Origin: Paractinoplanes ovalisporus
GTDB taxonomy: Bacteria > Actinomycetota > Actinomycetes > Mycobacteriales > Micromonosporaceae
Direction: 5' to 3'
Assembly (NCBI RefSeq): GCF_016834655.1
Contig: NZ_JAENHP010000015.1
Location: 62,001-126,000, forward strand
DNA length: 64,000 bases
The notes beneath the pieces were generated by a model, which had not been told where the DNA came from, did not search any database, and was given only the letters and a program-made list of their open reading frames with translations. This document shows positions 14,391 through 22,182 of the stretch, piece after piece. Both the position numbers and the translations under genes were made by a program. Position 1 is the first letter of the stretch; each line of letters starts with the position of its first letter.

Positions 14391-15086
14391 ATGAACCGCA
14401 CCGACCGGCTGTACGCGTTGCGGGAGGAACTGCGCCGGGCCGGAAGTTCGGGGCGTACGGCCGAGCGGCTGGCCGAGATCTTCGAGGTCAGCACGCGGAC
14501 GATCAAGCGGGACATCGCGTCACTGCAGCACGGGGGGTTCCCGGTGTGGGCGCGTCCGGGGCCGGGTGGCGGCTACGTCGTCGACAAGGCGGCCACGTTG
14601 CCACCGGTCAACTTCACCGACGCCGAGGTGGCCGGGCTGGCCGCGGCAGTGGCGGCGCATCAGGGCCAGCCGTTCGACGGGCACGCGCGGGCGGCCCTGG
14701 TCAAAGCCCTGAGCGTGATGGACGTGCAGGCCCGCAAGCGCGCCACCGTGGTCAACGACCGCGTCTGGATCGACCACACCGAGCCGCCAGGCGACACACG
14801 GATCCGGCGCACCGTCGAGCGGGCCCTGCATGAGCAGCGCATTCTCGCGGTGCATTACCAAGGGCAGAACGGCACTGCTTCCGTACGGGAAATCGACCCG
14901 GTTGTTCTCGCCCGGACGCAAGGCCACTGGTATCTCGTCGGTCACTGCCGAACCCGCCGGGCGATACGTTGGTTCCGCCTGGACCGGGTGTCGTCCGCGC
15001 GCCTGACCCGGGAGCGGTCGGCCACGATCCCGGTCGAGGACATCGGCACGCCGCCCCCAACAGCCAAGGCAGTGGGCAACTTCTGA
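14391..15086 (+). CDS. WYL-domain transcriptional regulator (YafY/DeoR-like HTH)
   Basis: 231 residues from ATG 14391. Residues 1-55 are an HTH_11 domain (LYALREELRRAG, then STRTIKRDIASLQHGG). From about 125 a WYL domain follows (ERALHEQRILAVHYQG, GHWYLVGHCRTRRAIRWFRL), a ligand-sensing Sm-like module. Such proteins usually control the divergent gene, here the hydrolase. Upstream in-frame ATG 14334 would overlap the hydrolase start and is rejected. Confidence 0.9.
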   Translation: MNRTDRLYALREELRRAGSSGRTAERLAEIFEVSTRTIKRDIASLQHGGFPVWARPGPGGGYVVDKAATLPPVNFTDAEVAGLAAAVAAHQGQPFDGHARAALVKALSVMDVQARKRATVVNDRVWIDHTEPPGDTRIRRTVERALHEQRILAVHYQGQNGTASVREIDPVVLARTQGHWYLVGHCRTRRAIRWFRLDRVSSARLTRERSATIPVEDIGTPPPTAKAVGNF

Positions 15087-15177
15087 CGACACCCCGGACC
15101 GATTCATGTTCCGCTTCTCCTGTGCCGCTGTTGCTCCGAGGGCGGGAACGATCGCGGGTGCTGTGGCCCGCGGCTCG

Positions 15178-15843
15178 TCAGATCAGGGCGGCCCGGGCCC
15201 GGGCGATGTTCCAGCGGTGGGCGGGGTCGGGGGCCAGCAGCCCCTCGATGAGCGGGCGCAGCGGACCGGGCCGGCCCGAGGAAGCGGCGAACAGGGTGGC
15301 GCCCAACGAGATCAGGTCGCCGGAGCGCGACGGGTCGGTGATGCCGTGGCCAGAGGCGTGCAGGAGGGAAGCCTGTCCGTCATCGCTGAGCAGAACCGTT
15401 CCGGGGTGGATGTTGCCGTGGACAACACCGCTGAGGTGGGCGGCTTCGAGAAGTTCCAGGAGCTGTACGGCGATCGTGCGCACCTGAGCGACCGGCAAGG
15501 GCCCGTCCTCGCGGATCGCGGCCGCCAGCGTCCGGCCGCTCAGGGCGCTCTGCGTCGGGGCGTACGAAACAGCTGTCATGGTGTTCGACGATCCTCGGCG
15601 CGGCGTGTTCTGTCGTCCTGGTGAGCACCCAACGCCACTACCGGCTAGCCGGAATTCCTCGACGCCGGCGGTCACGCCAACATCGGCCAACGCCTCGTCG
15701 CCAAACGCTCGGACGGTCACGCCGACATCCGCCAACGCCTCACGGGCAAACGCTCGGGCAGTCACACCGACATCCGCCAACGCCTTGTGAGCAAACGCTC
15801 GGGCAGTCACACCGAAATCGGCGAAAGCCTCGTGGGCGATCAC
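15178..15843 (-). CDS. repeat-bearing pseudokinase (kinase C-lobe only)
   Basis: The C-terminal 133 residues are a Ser/Thr-kinase C-lobe: VRTIAVQLLELLEAAH (alphaE), then GVVHGNIHPGTVLLSDDG in place of HRDxKPxNVLL. The catalytic Asp, the DFG motif and the whole N-lobe are missing, so it cannot be an active kinase. The frame extends in-frame through four 15-residue Ala-rich repeats (GVTARAFAREALADV) to a GTG at 15843 that overlaps the stop of the upstream membrane gene (GTGA), giving 221 residues. The conservative alternative is an ATG at 15579 (133 residues). The overlap and the multiple-of-three repeat favour the longer form. It may be a scaffold. Confidence 0.6.
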   Translation of the reverse strand: MIAHEAFADFGVTARAFAHKALADVGVTARAFAREALADVGVTVRAFGDEALADVGVTAGVEEFRLAGSGVGCSPGRQNTPRRGSSNTMTAVSYAPTQSALSGRTLAAAIREDGPLPVAQVRTIAVQLLELLEAAHLSGVVHGNIHPGTVLLSDDGQASLLHASGHGITDPSRSGDLISLGATLFAASSGRPGPLRPLIEGLLAPDPAHRWNIARARAALI

Positions 15844-15849
15844 GCGTCC
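15670..15849 (-). repeat. 45-bp tandem repeat, four copies
   Basis: Copies at 15670-15714, 15715-15759, 15760-15804 and 15805-15849. The period is exactly 15 codons, read on the minus strand as GVTxRAFxxEALADV. The middle copies are most alike; the outer ones are degenerate. Confidence 0.9.
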
Positions 15850-16469
15850 GACCGGGGCAGGTCGGACAGTTTGAACGGCTCCGACCAGTGGCTGTTCTTG
15901 TCGCTCGTGATGACGGCGTTCAGTTCCAGATCGAACTCGTCCTCCAGCGGGAAACTGGCCCAGAACAGGATCGGTTCCCCGGCCGCGTACGTCAGGGACT
16001 GCCCCTCCTTGCCCCGGCATTCCCAGTCGGTGGGGCGGAACGTGTCGTTGTCGTAGACGTCCCACAGGTGAGTGGCGACGATCCGGACGTTCTCCCCGAA
16101 CCCGAGCCGCGGCGCGGAACCGGCAGCGGGACAGTTGATTCCGGTCGAATTGCCGGTCAGTTCGAAGGTGACGGTCATGGTGTCGTCCTTGACGACAATG
16201 TTGTGCAGCGACGCGATCGTGCTGGGGATCTGGCCGCTCACCTCGTACGTGCCGTCGCCGGGCTCCCAGACCGTGACAAGTTCCCACGCCCGCGCCCCGA
16301 CGAACGCGATCACACCAAGGATCAGGGCCGCGATGGCCAGCACGAACATGCCGCCGAAGAAGCCGATGGCCCCTCCCCCGTTGCCGGCGTTGCGATAGGA
16401 CGGGCTGTCCGACCAGCCGACCGGGCGGCCGTCCCGGGTCCATTCGCGTCCCATTTTGTCGATCGGCAT
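15840..16469 (-). CDS. single-pass membrane protein with large C-terminal domain
   Basis: 209 residues starting MPIDKMGREWTRDGRPVGW after a GAGGGAG ribosome site. One transmembrane helix lies near residues 35-60 (GFFGGMFVLAIAALILG). The remaining 145 residues are a beta-rich domain (VSGQIPSTIASLHNIVVKDD, NVRIVATHLWDVYDNDTF) with two cysteines, presumably outside the membrane. The family is not recognised. Its stop overlaps the start of the pseudokinase frame, suggesting translational coupling. Confidence 0.75.
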   Translation of the reverse strand: MPIDKMGREWTRDGRPVGWSDSPSYRNAGNGGGAIGFFGGMFVLAIAALILGVIAFVGARAWELVTVWEPGDGTYEVSGQIPSTIASLHNIVVKDDTMTVTFELTGNSTGINCPAAGSAPRLGFGENVRIVATHLWDVYDNDTFRPTDWECRGKEGQSLTYAAGEPILFWASFPLEDEFDLELNAVITSDKNSHWSEPFKLSDLPRSDA

Positions 16470-16542
16470 GGCGTGCTCCCTCGGGTGGCAGCCGGCTCCG
16501 ACAGCCGGCGTCACAGCCACCACGGGCGAGGGCCAAGGCCGG

Positions 16543-16635
16543 TTCATTCCCGTACGGACGTCGCAGTCGCGCCGCCACGACAAGATCTCGCCGGCGTGGT
16601 CGGCCGGTGCCCCCATAGACAGGTGCGCGCGTCCT
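16543..16635 (-). pseudogene. 3' remnant of an HxlR-family regulator gene
   Basis: On the minus strand this reads HLSMGAPADHAGEILSWRR, then DCDVRTG, which aligns with the last 25 codons of the intact HxlR gene at 23877 (HLYAWTVDHADEIQARQ, then DYDARTE), and both are followed by the sequence GAATGAACCG. One extra base destroys the stop codon. The rest of the gene is absent. Confidence 0.6.
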
Positions 16636-16733
16636 GGGACCAGAGTTGTGCCGCGCGCGATCACCCATCGGAACCGGTCGGCGCTGCCCGCATGGAAGCG
16701 GTGGGGCGGACGCGCCGCGGAAAGGTGCGCGAC

Positions 16734-16967
16734 TTAGCGCGAGCTTGCCGCCTCTGCTCGACGTTGTTCGATCGCGAGGTCGAGCCGCCGGTTCCGGCGT
16801 GCTTGCGTGACAGCGGACGAGACCCCGGTGACGACACACAAGGCTGCGGCCCAGGACCAGGAGCCGAAGCTCCAGTCCTTGACCAGTGCGATGACACTGA
16901 CGACGGCGATGCCCGCCAGAGCAGTCAGGGCGCCGGACCAGGGCGACTTCACGGCGCGGGTGTTCAT
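16734..16967 (-). CDS. small two-TM membrane protein
   Basis: 77 residues with two hydrophobic helices (GALTALAGIAVVSVIALV and SWAAALCVVTGVSSAV) and a basic C-terminal tail (ARRNRRLDLAIEQRRAE). Six further in-frame codons exist upstream (to 16985). No recognised domain; found between other membrane-protein genes. Confidence 0.6.
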   Translation of the reverse strand: MNTRAVKSPWSGALTALAGIAVVSVIALVKDWSFGSWSWAAALCVVTGVSSAVTQARRNRRLDLAIEQRRAEAASSR

Positions 16968-17318
16968 GGCCCAGATCATGATCATCCGTTGGGGCCGAAG
17001 TCAAATGGTCGTGAAATGCCTCTCGGCGAATTCTTCCTAAGGGGCCTTTGCGGCTTTGCACGGGTTCTATTCCAACAACGAACGGATTCGTATTCGGTGG
17101 CCGTTTCCGACGAAGGCGGCCGACGTCATGGCCGCGGGCCTGCCGCGCCGAGACGGGTGCTCGGCCTCGGATCGAGCAACGGGCCAGGCCGCATATTCCG
17201 TCATCACCGCCACCGCCCACGAGCCGAAGGGCCAGGACGGTCAGCTGGTGGGCCAGCGGGAGGCACCGGACAGCTGGGCAAGCGCCCACGGTCAACGTCG
17301 GTTCATTCCGTACCGGGG
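16968..17318. other. intergenic, no gene recognised
   Basis: About 350 bases with lower coding signal than their neighbours. A short copy of the GGTTCATTCCGTAC motif also found at the HxlR 3' end and its remnant lies at 17302. Open frames here have poor codon positions. It may be decayed sequence. Confidence 0.5.
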
Positions 17319-17774
17319 TCAGGAAGGCCATTTTCCCTCGCTCGCGTATTGCATCGACGCATCGGTTCGGGCGTCTCGCGGCCAGGTCCAGGCCACGCGG
17401 GTGATGACCAGCAGGAGCGCTATCTGGATCAGGATGCCGACGAAGTAGTACGCCCAGGTCTCGCCGATGAGTGAGGCACCCGCGGTCGCCACATAGAAGA
17501 GGCTGACCGCGATGTTGGCGATCCGATTGGTGCGGGCCGGGGCGAGCAACGAGACCGGGACCATCAGCGCCGCGACCACGATGTAAAGCGTCGTGAGCAC
17601 GAGGAACATCTGGTCGATCGCGAACCCGCCCACCTCACGGGCGAGTACGCCGTGGATCAGATCGGCGCGGTAGAAGCCGAAGATGTCGACGTAGGCGAAC
17701 ACCAGCAGCGTGGTGACCCACAGGCCGCCGAGCACGACCTTGACGTCCACTTTGTTGTCGCGAAGCTTGGTCAC
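17319..17774 (-). CDS. DUF6326-like four-TM membrane protein
   Basis: 151 residues from GTG 17774, with GAGGAGG at 17781-17787 upstream. Four transmembrane helices are clear: VVLGGLWVTTLLVFAYVDIF, FLVLTTLYIVVAALMVPV, NIAVSLFYVATAGASLIG and YYFVGILIQIALLLVITRV. The short DIFGFYRADL loop after helix 1 is typical of the DUF6326 family of actinomycete membrane proteins. The function of that family is unknown to me. Confidence 0.8.
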   Translation of the reverse strand: MTKLRDNKVDVKVVLGGLWVTTLLVFAYVDIFGFYRADLIHGVLAREVGGFAIDQMFLVLTTLYIVVAALMVPVSLLAPARTNRIANIAVSLFYVATAGASLIGETWAYYFVGILIQIALLLVITRVAWTWPRDARTDASMQYASEGKWPS

Positions 17775-17931
17775 CGGTGGCCTCCTCTGGTCGGGCTGGT
17801 CGTCACAGTCTCGGCCGCACCGACGCTGGGCGCCCGAGTCCTCCGGACGGTGTTTCCCTGGCACATCGGCCAGGCAGTCGGCTGGTCGCGTGGCCGGGGT
17901 GGACCGGGTCCGCGATCGCTAGTGTGGCGTC

Positions 17932-19095
17932 ATGTCCAACGCCGCGAGCACACTGCATCCGGCCGGGCGGCGCTCATCGCCGTACACCCGGCGGGATTGG
18001 GCGCCCGCTGCGCTGGTGCTGGCCGTGCTCGTGCTCGATGTGGCCCTGCGCGAGCTGGTCTGGCGGCCGGTCGCGATCGCGTTCGGCTGTGGCCTGGCGC
18101 TGGCTGTCCTCGTCCGGCGCACGCACCCGATGCCGGCCGTGGTGTTCGCCTTCGGCGGGTTCGCCGTGCTCGAGGTGGTCGCGTTCGCCGTGGGAAGCGA
18201 ACCCGTCAACCTGTCCGGCGGGTGGGCGGTTCTCCTGCTGGCATATTCGCTGTTGCGGTGGGGTGCCGGCCGCGACGCGGTGATCGGGGTGGCGGTTCTG
18301 GCCGTGGCGCTGACCGTCATCGTCAGCGTCGACTTTCCCGGGATCGCCGAGACCGTCGCCGGGGTCGCCATCGTGCTGCTGGCGGCCGCCCTCGGGGCGT
18401 CCATGCGCTACCGGACCATCGTCCGCGCACACCGGACCGCCGCACGCGAACAGCTGATCGTGCAGGCCAAGCTTCAGGAACGCGAACAGCTGGCCCGGGA
18501 GTTGCACGACACCGTCGCCCACCATGTCTCCGCGATCGCGATCCAGGCGCAGGCCGGGCTCTTCCTCGCACGCTCGTCGTCGCTGAGCGGGGCGACCGAG
18601 GCCTTGGAGGTCATCGACCGTGAGGCGGCCCGGACCCTCGCGGAGATGCGCACGATGGTCACCGCGCTGCGTGACCGCGGGCGGGAACCGGCCGTGGCGG
18701 CCCAGCGCCGGATCGCCGACATCGTGGGCCTCGCCGCGGACAGCACCGACGCGCTGCGCATAGGCGTCGAGCTGAGCGGTGACCTGGCGAACCTGCCGCC
18801 GGCGGTCGAGGGCGCTCTCTACCGCGTGACGCAGGAGTCGATAACCAACGCTCAACGCCACGCCCGGCTGGCCACCCGGGTCGCGGTCGAGGTGATCGGC
18901 AGTGCCACCGACGTACGGCTGACGGTCACCGATGACGGCGCGCGCGTCGGTTCGGCCGCCGGCCGTTCCGGCTTCGGGCTGGTCGGTATGACTGAGAGGA
19001 TCGGGCTCCTGGGCGGCACGCTCTCCGCCGGGCCGAATCCGGATCGCGGCTGGAGCGTCCAAGCCATCCTTCCCCGCACCGGAGCCGCGGCATGA
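17932..19095 (+). CDS. NarL-type sensor histidine kinase
   Basis: 387 residues. Residues 25-155 contain about five membrane helices without a large extracellular domain. The HisKA_3 box follows (ARELHDTVAHHVSAI, phosphorylated His near 192), then the HATPase with the N box (RVTQESITNAQRHA) and the short G1/G2 motifs (VTDDG, GFGLVGMTER). It phosphorylates the response regulator encoded just downstream. A TAGTGT box at 17920-17925 lies six bases before the ATG (leaderless). Its stop overlaps the start of a 25-codon micro-ORF. Confidence 0.93.
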   Translation: MSNAASTLHPAGRRSSPYTRRDWAPAALVLAVLVLDVALRELVWRPVAIAFGCGLALAVLVRRTHPMPAVVFAFGGFAVLEVVAFAVGSEPVNLSGGWAVLLLAYSLLRWGAGRDAVIGVAVLAVALTVIVSVDFPGIAETVAGVAIVLLAAALGASMRYRTIVRAHRTAAREQLIVQAKLQEREQLARELHDTVAHHVSAIAIQAQAGLFLARSSSLSGATEALEVIDREAARTLAEMRTMVTALRDRGREPAVAAQRRIADIVGLAADSTDALRIGVELSGDLANLPPAVEGALYRVTQESITNAQRHARLATRVAVEVIGSATDVRLTVTDDGARVGSAAGRSGFGLVGMTERIGLLGGTLSAGPNPDRGWSVQAILPRTGAAA

Positions 19096-19218
19096 GCATC
19101 CCTATCGTCATCGCCGACAACCAGGGCACCGAACGGGCCGTCCCTCCCCACGCGGGAGCCGCGGCATGAGCATCCGTGTTCTCATCGCCGACGATCAGGG
19201 CATTGTACGGGCCGGGCT
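19071..19218 (+). repeat. 74-bp tandem duplication across the kinase/regulator junction
   Basis: The end of the kinase gene plus the first codons of the regulator gene (19071-19144) are repeated at 19145-19218. ATG 19092 and ATG 19166 sit at equivalent places 74 bases apart, and both follow GGAGCCGCGGC. The copies have diverged at roughly a quarter of positions, so the event is not recent. Confidence 0.85.
19092..19169 (+). CDS. 25-codon micro-ORF made by duplication of the regulator start
   Basis: It starts with ATGA overlapping the kinase stop and ends with TGA overlapping the regulator ATG. The product begins MSIPIVIADNQGTERAV, a mutated copy of the regulator start MSIRVLIADDQGIVRAG in which one Asp of the acidic pair is Asn. 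It probably only passes ribosomes from kinase to regulator; a stable product is doubtful. Confidence 0.55.
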   Translation: MSIPIVIADNQGTERAVPPHAGAAA

Positions 19219-19819
19219 GTCGACGATCCTCAATGGTCAGCCGGGCATCGAGGTCGTCGGCCAGGCCGCGGACGGACGGGAAGCGGTCGCGGTCGCCCGT
19301 CGGCTGCGTCCGGACGTGTGCTTGTTCGACATCCGGATGCCTGTCCTGGACGGTATCGAGGCCACTCGGATGCTCGCCGGGCCGGACGTCGCCGAGCCCG
19401 TCGCGGTTGTCATGATCACCACGTTCGACACCGACGAGAACGTCTACGGGGCGCTCCGCGCGGGTGCCCGCGGCTTCCTGCTCAAGGGCGCCGAACCGCA
19501 ACAGCTGGTTCAGGCGATCCACGCCGCGGTGAACGGGGACGCGCTCATCGACCCGGCCGTCACCGGGCGGCTGCTCGCCACGTTCGCCGGTGCCGACCCG
19601 GCGGTCACGCCCGCGCAGCCGCTTACGCCGCTGACCGATCGGGAGGAGGACGTTCTGCGCCTGGTCGCGCGGGGCGCGACGAACGCCGAGATCGCCCGGG
19701 AGCTGCACATCAGCATGAGTACGGTCAAGTTTCACCTCGCCGGCCTCATGACCAAGCTCGCCACCCGCAACCGGGTCGAGCTCGCTCTCTGGGCCTACCA
19801 GACCAACCGCGTGACGTAA
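19166..19819 (+). CDS. NarL/FixJ response regulator
   Basis: 217 residues: receiver domain 1-120 with acidic pair Asp9-Asp10, phospho-acceptor Asp55 (LFDIRMPV), the Thr in ITTFDTD and Lys in LLKGAEP. A LuxR-type HTH lies at 150-210 (LTDREEDVLRLVARGATNAE, then ISMSTVKFHL). It is the partner of the kinase just upstream. Targets are unknown; the neighbouring four-gene sigma operon is on the opposite strand. Confidence 0.95.
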   Translation: MSIRVLIADDQGIVRAGLSTILNGQPGIEVVGQAADGREAVAVARRLRPDVCLFDIRMPVLDGIEATRMLAGPDVAEPVAVVMITTFDTDENVYGALRAGARGFLLKGAEPQQLVQAIHAAVNGDALIDPAVTGRLLATFAGADPAVTPAQPLTPLTDREEDVLRLVARGATNAEIARELHISMSTVKFHLAGLMTKLATRNRVELALWAYQTNRVT

Positions 19820-19945
19820 GGGTCGGCCTCGGCGTCGTAGACGCGCTCGTCACGGCAGCTTCCTTTCGAGCACCTCGCCTCGCCCGAGGCATTCCGGGCC
19901 GCGGTGCTGCGTTCCCAGCCACAGACTACGAGACGATGAGGACCG

Positions 19946-20320
19946 TCATGAGGGCTGGCCCGCGACGGCCGTTCGCCGCAGCCCGGACATGGGCGGCCGG
20001 GTGCTGGCCACCACGGTGGCTGCCAGCTGGCCGGAGAATCGGGTCCACCAGCGCGTGTTCAGTCCGGTCGTGTGCCGTCGCGGCGAAACCGACCACGGCA
20101 TCCCGACCACCTGCGGGGGGACCGGATCGGCTGCCGGCCGTCCTGGGGAACCCGCCCACGGTGTCCCGACGATCTGCTGAGAGACCTGGGCAGCTGACAA
20201 ACGCGTTGGGGAAACCGCCCACGGGGTTTCGACGATCTGTTGGAAGACCTCTTCGGCGGCGGTCTCGGGCAAGGCGACCTCGTGTGCGGCCCACGCTCGA
20301 AGGGTGTCGTCGAGGTTCAT
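19946..20320 (-). CDS. putative anti-sigma-like protein with three 21-residue repeats
   Basis: 124 residues, start overlapping the sigma-factor stop (ATGA). The first 24 residues (MNLDDTLRAWAAHEVALPET) resemble the start of small proteins found after actinomycete ECF sigma genes. Residues 25-87 are three tandem repeats of the form QQIVxTPWAxSPxR, followed by a basic segment and a weak hydrophobic stretch (FSGQLAATVVAS) that may be a degraded membrane anchor. By position it may restrain the sigma factor, but the typical zinc anti-sigma motif is absent. Confidence 0.6.
   Translation of the reverse strand: MNLDDTLRAWAAHEVALPETAAEEVFQQIVETPWAVSPTRLSAAQVSQQIVGTPWAGSPGRPAADPVPPQVVGMPWSVSPRRHTTGLNTRWWTRFSGQLAATVVASTRPPMSGLRRTAVAGQPS
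20060..20248 (-). repeat. 63-bp tandem repeat, three copies, coding
   Basis: Units of 63 bp (21 codons). The CGACGATCTG word recurs at 20167 and 20230, and as CGACCACCTG at 20104. Encoded units share IVxTPWAxSP. Confidence 0.85.
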
Positions 20321-20841
20321 CACTGCTCCACGTCGTCGTAGGTGCTCAATGCCTCGGCCAGCGTGCGGCGGGCCAAAGACAACCGGTAGCGGACGGTTCC
20401 GGCCGGGACGCCCAGTGCGGTGGCTATCTCGGCGCTGGTCAGACCGCCGGCCGCGGCCAGGGTGAGGGTGATCCGTTGCTGCTCGGGCAGGCGCTTGATC
20501 GTCTCGCTGACCACGGCGACCCGTTCGGCGGCTATCACCGAAGTGCTTGCGGGCGCGGCCACGTCGGCCGTTTCGGCGCGCAGGGCGGCGTCGGTTGCGA
20601 CACGTGTGCGGGCCTGGCGGTGCTCGTCGATCGACAGGTTGCGAGCGACCGTGAAGAGCCACGCCCGCCGGGCGTCGTCGGGGCGTCCGGCAAGTTCGGG
20701 AAACCGCCGCCACGCGCGCAGGAAAGTCTCCTGCATCAGGTCGGCGGCCAGCCAGCGATCGCCGGTTCGGGCGGTGAAATAGGCGTGCACGGCCGTCCGG
20801 TGCGTGTCGTAGAGCCGGCGGAACTCAGCCGCGCGGTCCAT
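20320..20841 (-). CDS. ECF-type RNA polymerase sigma factor
   Basis: 173 residues with region 2 (FRRLYDTHRTAVHAYFTART, AADLMQETFLRAWRRF, WLFTVARNLSIDEHRQ) and region 4 (IKRLPEQQRITLTLAAAGG, then IATALGVPAGTVRYRLSLAR). It directs RNA polymerase to a specific promoter set. The gene overlaps the upstream gene by 17 bases and the downstream anti-sigma-like gene by one, so it is the third gene of a four-gene operon. Confidence 0.93.
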   Translation of the reverse strand: MDRAAEFRRLYDTHRTAVHAYFTARTGDRWLAADLMQETFLRAWRRFPELAGRPDDARRAWLFTVARNLSIDEHRQARTRVATDAALRAETADVAAPASTSVIAAERVAVVSETIKRLPEQQRITLTLAAAGGLTSAEIATALGVPAGTVRYRLSLARRTLAEALSTYDDVEQ

Positions 20842-21757
20842 CAGCGACCTGGATCTGACCGTAGATATCCGTGGCCAGCACCTGGACGGCGGACACGGTC
20901 TCGGCCGTTGCGCGCACGTCGCCGAGCACGACGATGTCGGTCACCTTCTGCTTCAGCAGCTCGGCCGTGACCCCCGGGCCGATCGTCAGGTCACCGAACG
21001 AGATCAGGCTGATCGGATGGTCGAGCAGGCGGAAATAGTCCGGCCCGAGCTCGGTGTCGTCATAGAAGACCCGGGGGTCGCCGGAGCGGTACCAGACCGT
21101 CTGGCCCTGTGCCTCCAACCGGGTCTCGAGTTCTCCCTGCGCCGTCTGCGGAGCGAGCACCTGCCCGGCCGCGAAGATCTGGCCGTAGCCGATGGATCCC
21201 ACCTCGCCGGTGATGATCACCTGGCCGGCGGCGATCAGGATGTCGTCGGGTTCGCCGCCGGGGTTGGCCAGTGCGGCTCCGGTCAGCCGCACCTGGCCGC
21301 TGAGCATCTTGACGTTCGGGGCGGACTGGCCCTCCCGATACCGGTAGTAGGTGAGCGTGCCGACACCACCGCCGAACACCCGGCCCAGCGCCGCCTCGCT
21401 GCCCCGCGGAGCGAAGACCGACCCGACGACGCTGATCCGGGCCGGCAGTTCCCCGGCGACCGTCCCGGTGATCACCAGGACGCCGACCACCACCAGTATC
21501 TCGTCCGGCGACCCGATGCCGTCCCCGCCGACCACCAGCGGCCCGACGTGCACGCGCACCGTCAGCCCGTCCGGCACATAGACGGTGCCGCCCACTGCCG
21601 AAACCGGAATTCCCGCGTACGCACCGGCCAGCGACTCGGGCACCACCACGGCACCGACCGAGCTGATCCGGGTGATCGCGGCCAGCTCGTCCGGACTGCT
21701 CAGGTGGCTGAGGTCGAGCACACCCTGTCCCTCGATCACGCCTCGTTCGTCGGTCAT
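20825..21757 (-). CDS. repeat-rich (beta-helix/polymer-like) hypothetical protein
   Basis: 310 residues without signal peptide or cysteine. It has recurring Val/Gly-rich segments of about 20-30 residues (ISSVGAVVVPESL, EILVVVGVLVITGTVAGEL, DILIAAGQVIITGEVG, VTDIVVLGDVRATAET), a pattern typical of right-handed beta-helix or bactofilin-like proteins. I cannot assign it to a named family. Its start overlaps the upstream small gene (ATGA), and its end overlaps the sigma-factor gene, so it is co-translated with a sigma factor and may act as its sensor or scaffold. Confidence 0.7.
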   Translation of the reverse strand: MTDERGVIEGQGVLDLSHLSSPDELAAITRISSVGAVVVPESLAGAYAGIPVSAVGGTVYVPDGLTVRVHVGPLVVGGDGIGSPDEILVVVGVLVITGTVAGELPARISVVGSVFAPRGSEAALGRVFGGGVGTLTYYRYREGQSAPNVKMLSGQVRLTGAALANPGGEPDDILIAAGQVIITGEVGSIGYGQIFAAGQVLAPQTAQGELETRLEAQGQTVWYRSGDPRVFYDDTELGPDYFRLLDHPISLISFGDLTIGPGVTAELLKQKVTDIVVLGDVRATAETVSAVQVLATDIYGQIQVADGPRG

Positions 21758-21957
21758 CGCGTCACTCCCGCCACGTCGCGTCCGGCTTCCGGCCACAGGC
21801 GCTCCGCCACGGCCATCAGCCACTGTGCCAGCACGATCCGCGGCCGGCTCACCGACGCCCGGTCGTCGTCGCGCGGGCCCCGCCCCCGCCGTGCGAGCTC
21901 GGCCTCGTGCCGCAACTCCTTCATCCGTACCGTCGCGAGCAGATAGAGATCAATCAT
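21754..21957 (-). CDS. small basic protein, first gene of the sigma operon
   Basis: 67 residues from ATG 21957 behind a GAGAGGGG ribosome site; a longer start at 21975 exists. The sequence is helical and charged (YLLATVRMKELRHEAELARR, later IVLAQWLMAVAERLWPEAGR). No domain recognised. Overlaps the next gene by four bases. Confidence 0.6.
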   Translation of the reverse strand: MIDLYLLATVRMKELRHEAELARRGRGPRDDDRASVSRPRIVLAQWLMAVAERLWPEAGRDVAGVTR

Positions 21958-22182
21958 CCGTGTCACCCCTCTCACCCAGTACTACGGACGAGCGAGAGAA
22001 GTGTTGGGCCGCGACGAGGCGGCGGTGAGGAGGGGGCCGCGTTCACCTCGCCCGGCCCGACCGCGGGTCGCAGGCGGTGGCGGAGTACGCGGCCCGGCGC
22101 GGCAGGAACAGCTGACGGCAGCCAGGCGGCGGGGCGTTCGGACACGGCCGCTGTCAGACGATGGTTCCCGGTCATGGGGTCG

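Noticed and set aside
15843..17331. Very long minus-strand frame covering several genes
   Set aside because: Most of it is the shadow of GC-rich genes in other frames. Only the part from 15843 down, in frame with the pseudokinase, has supporting features.
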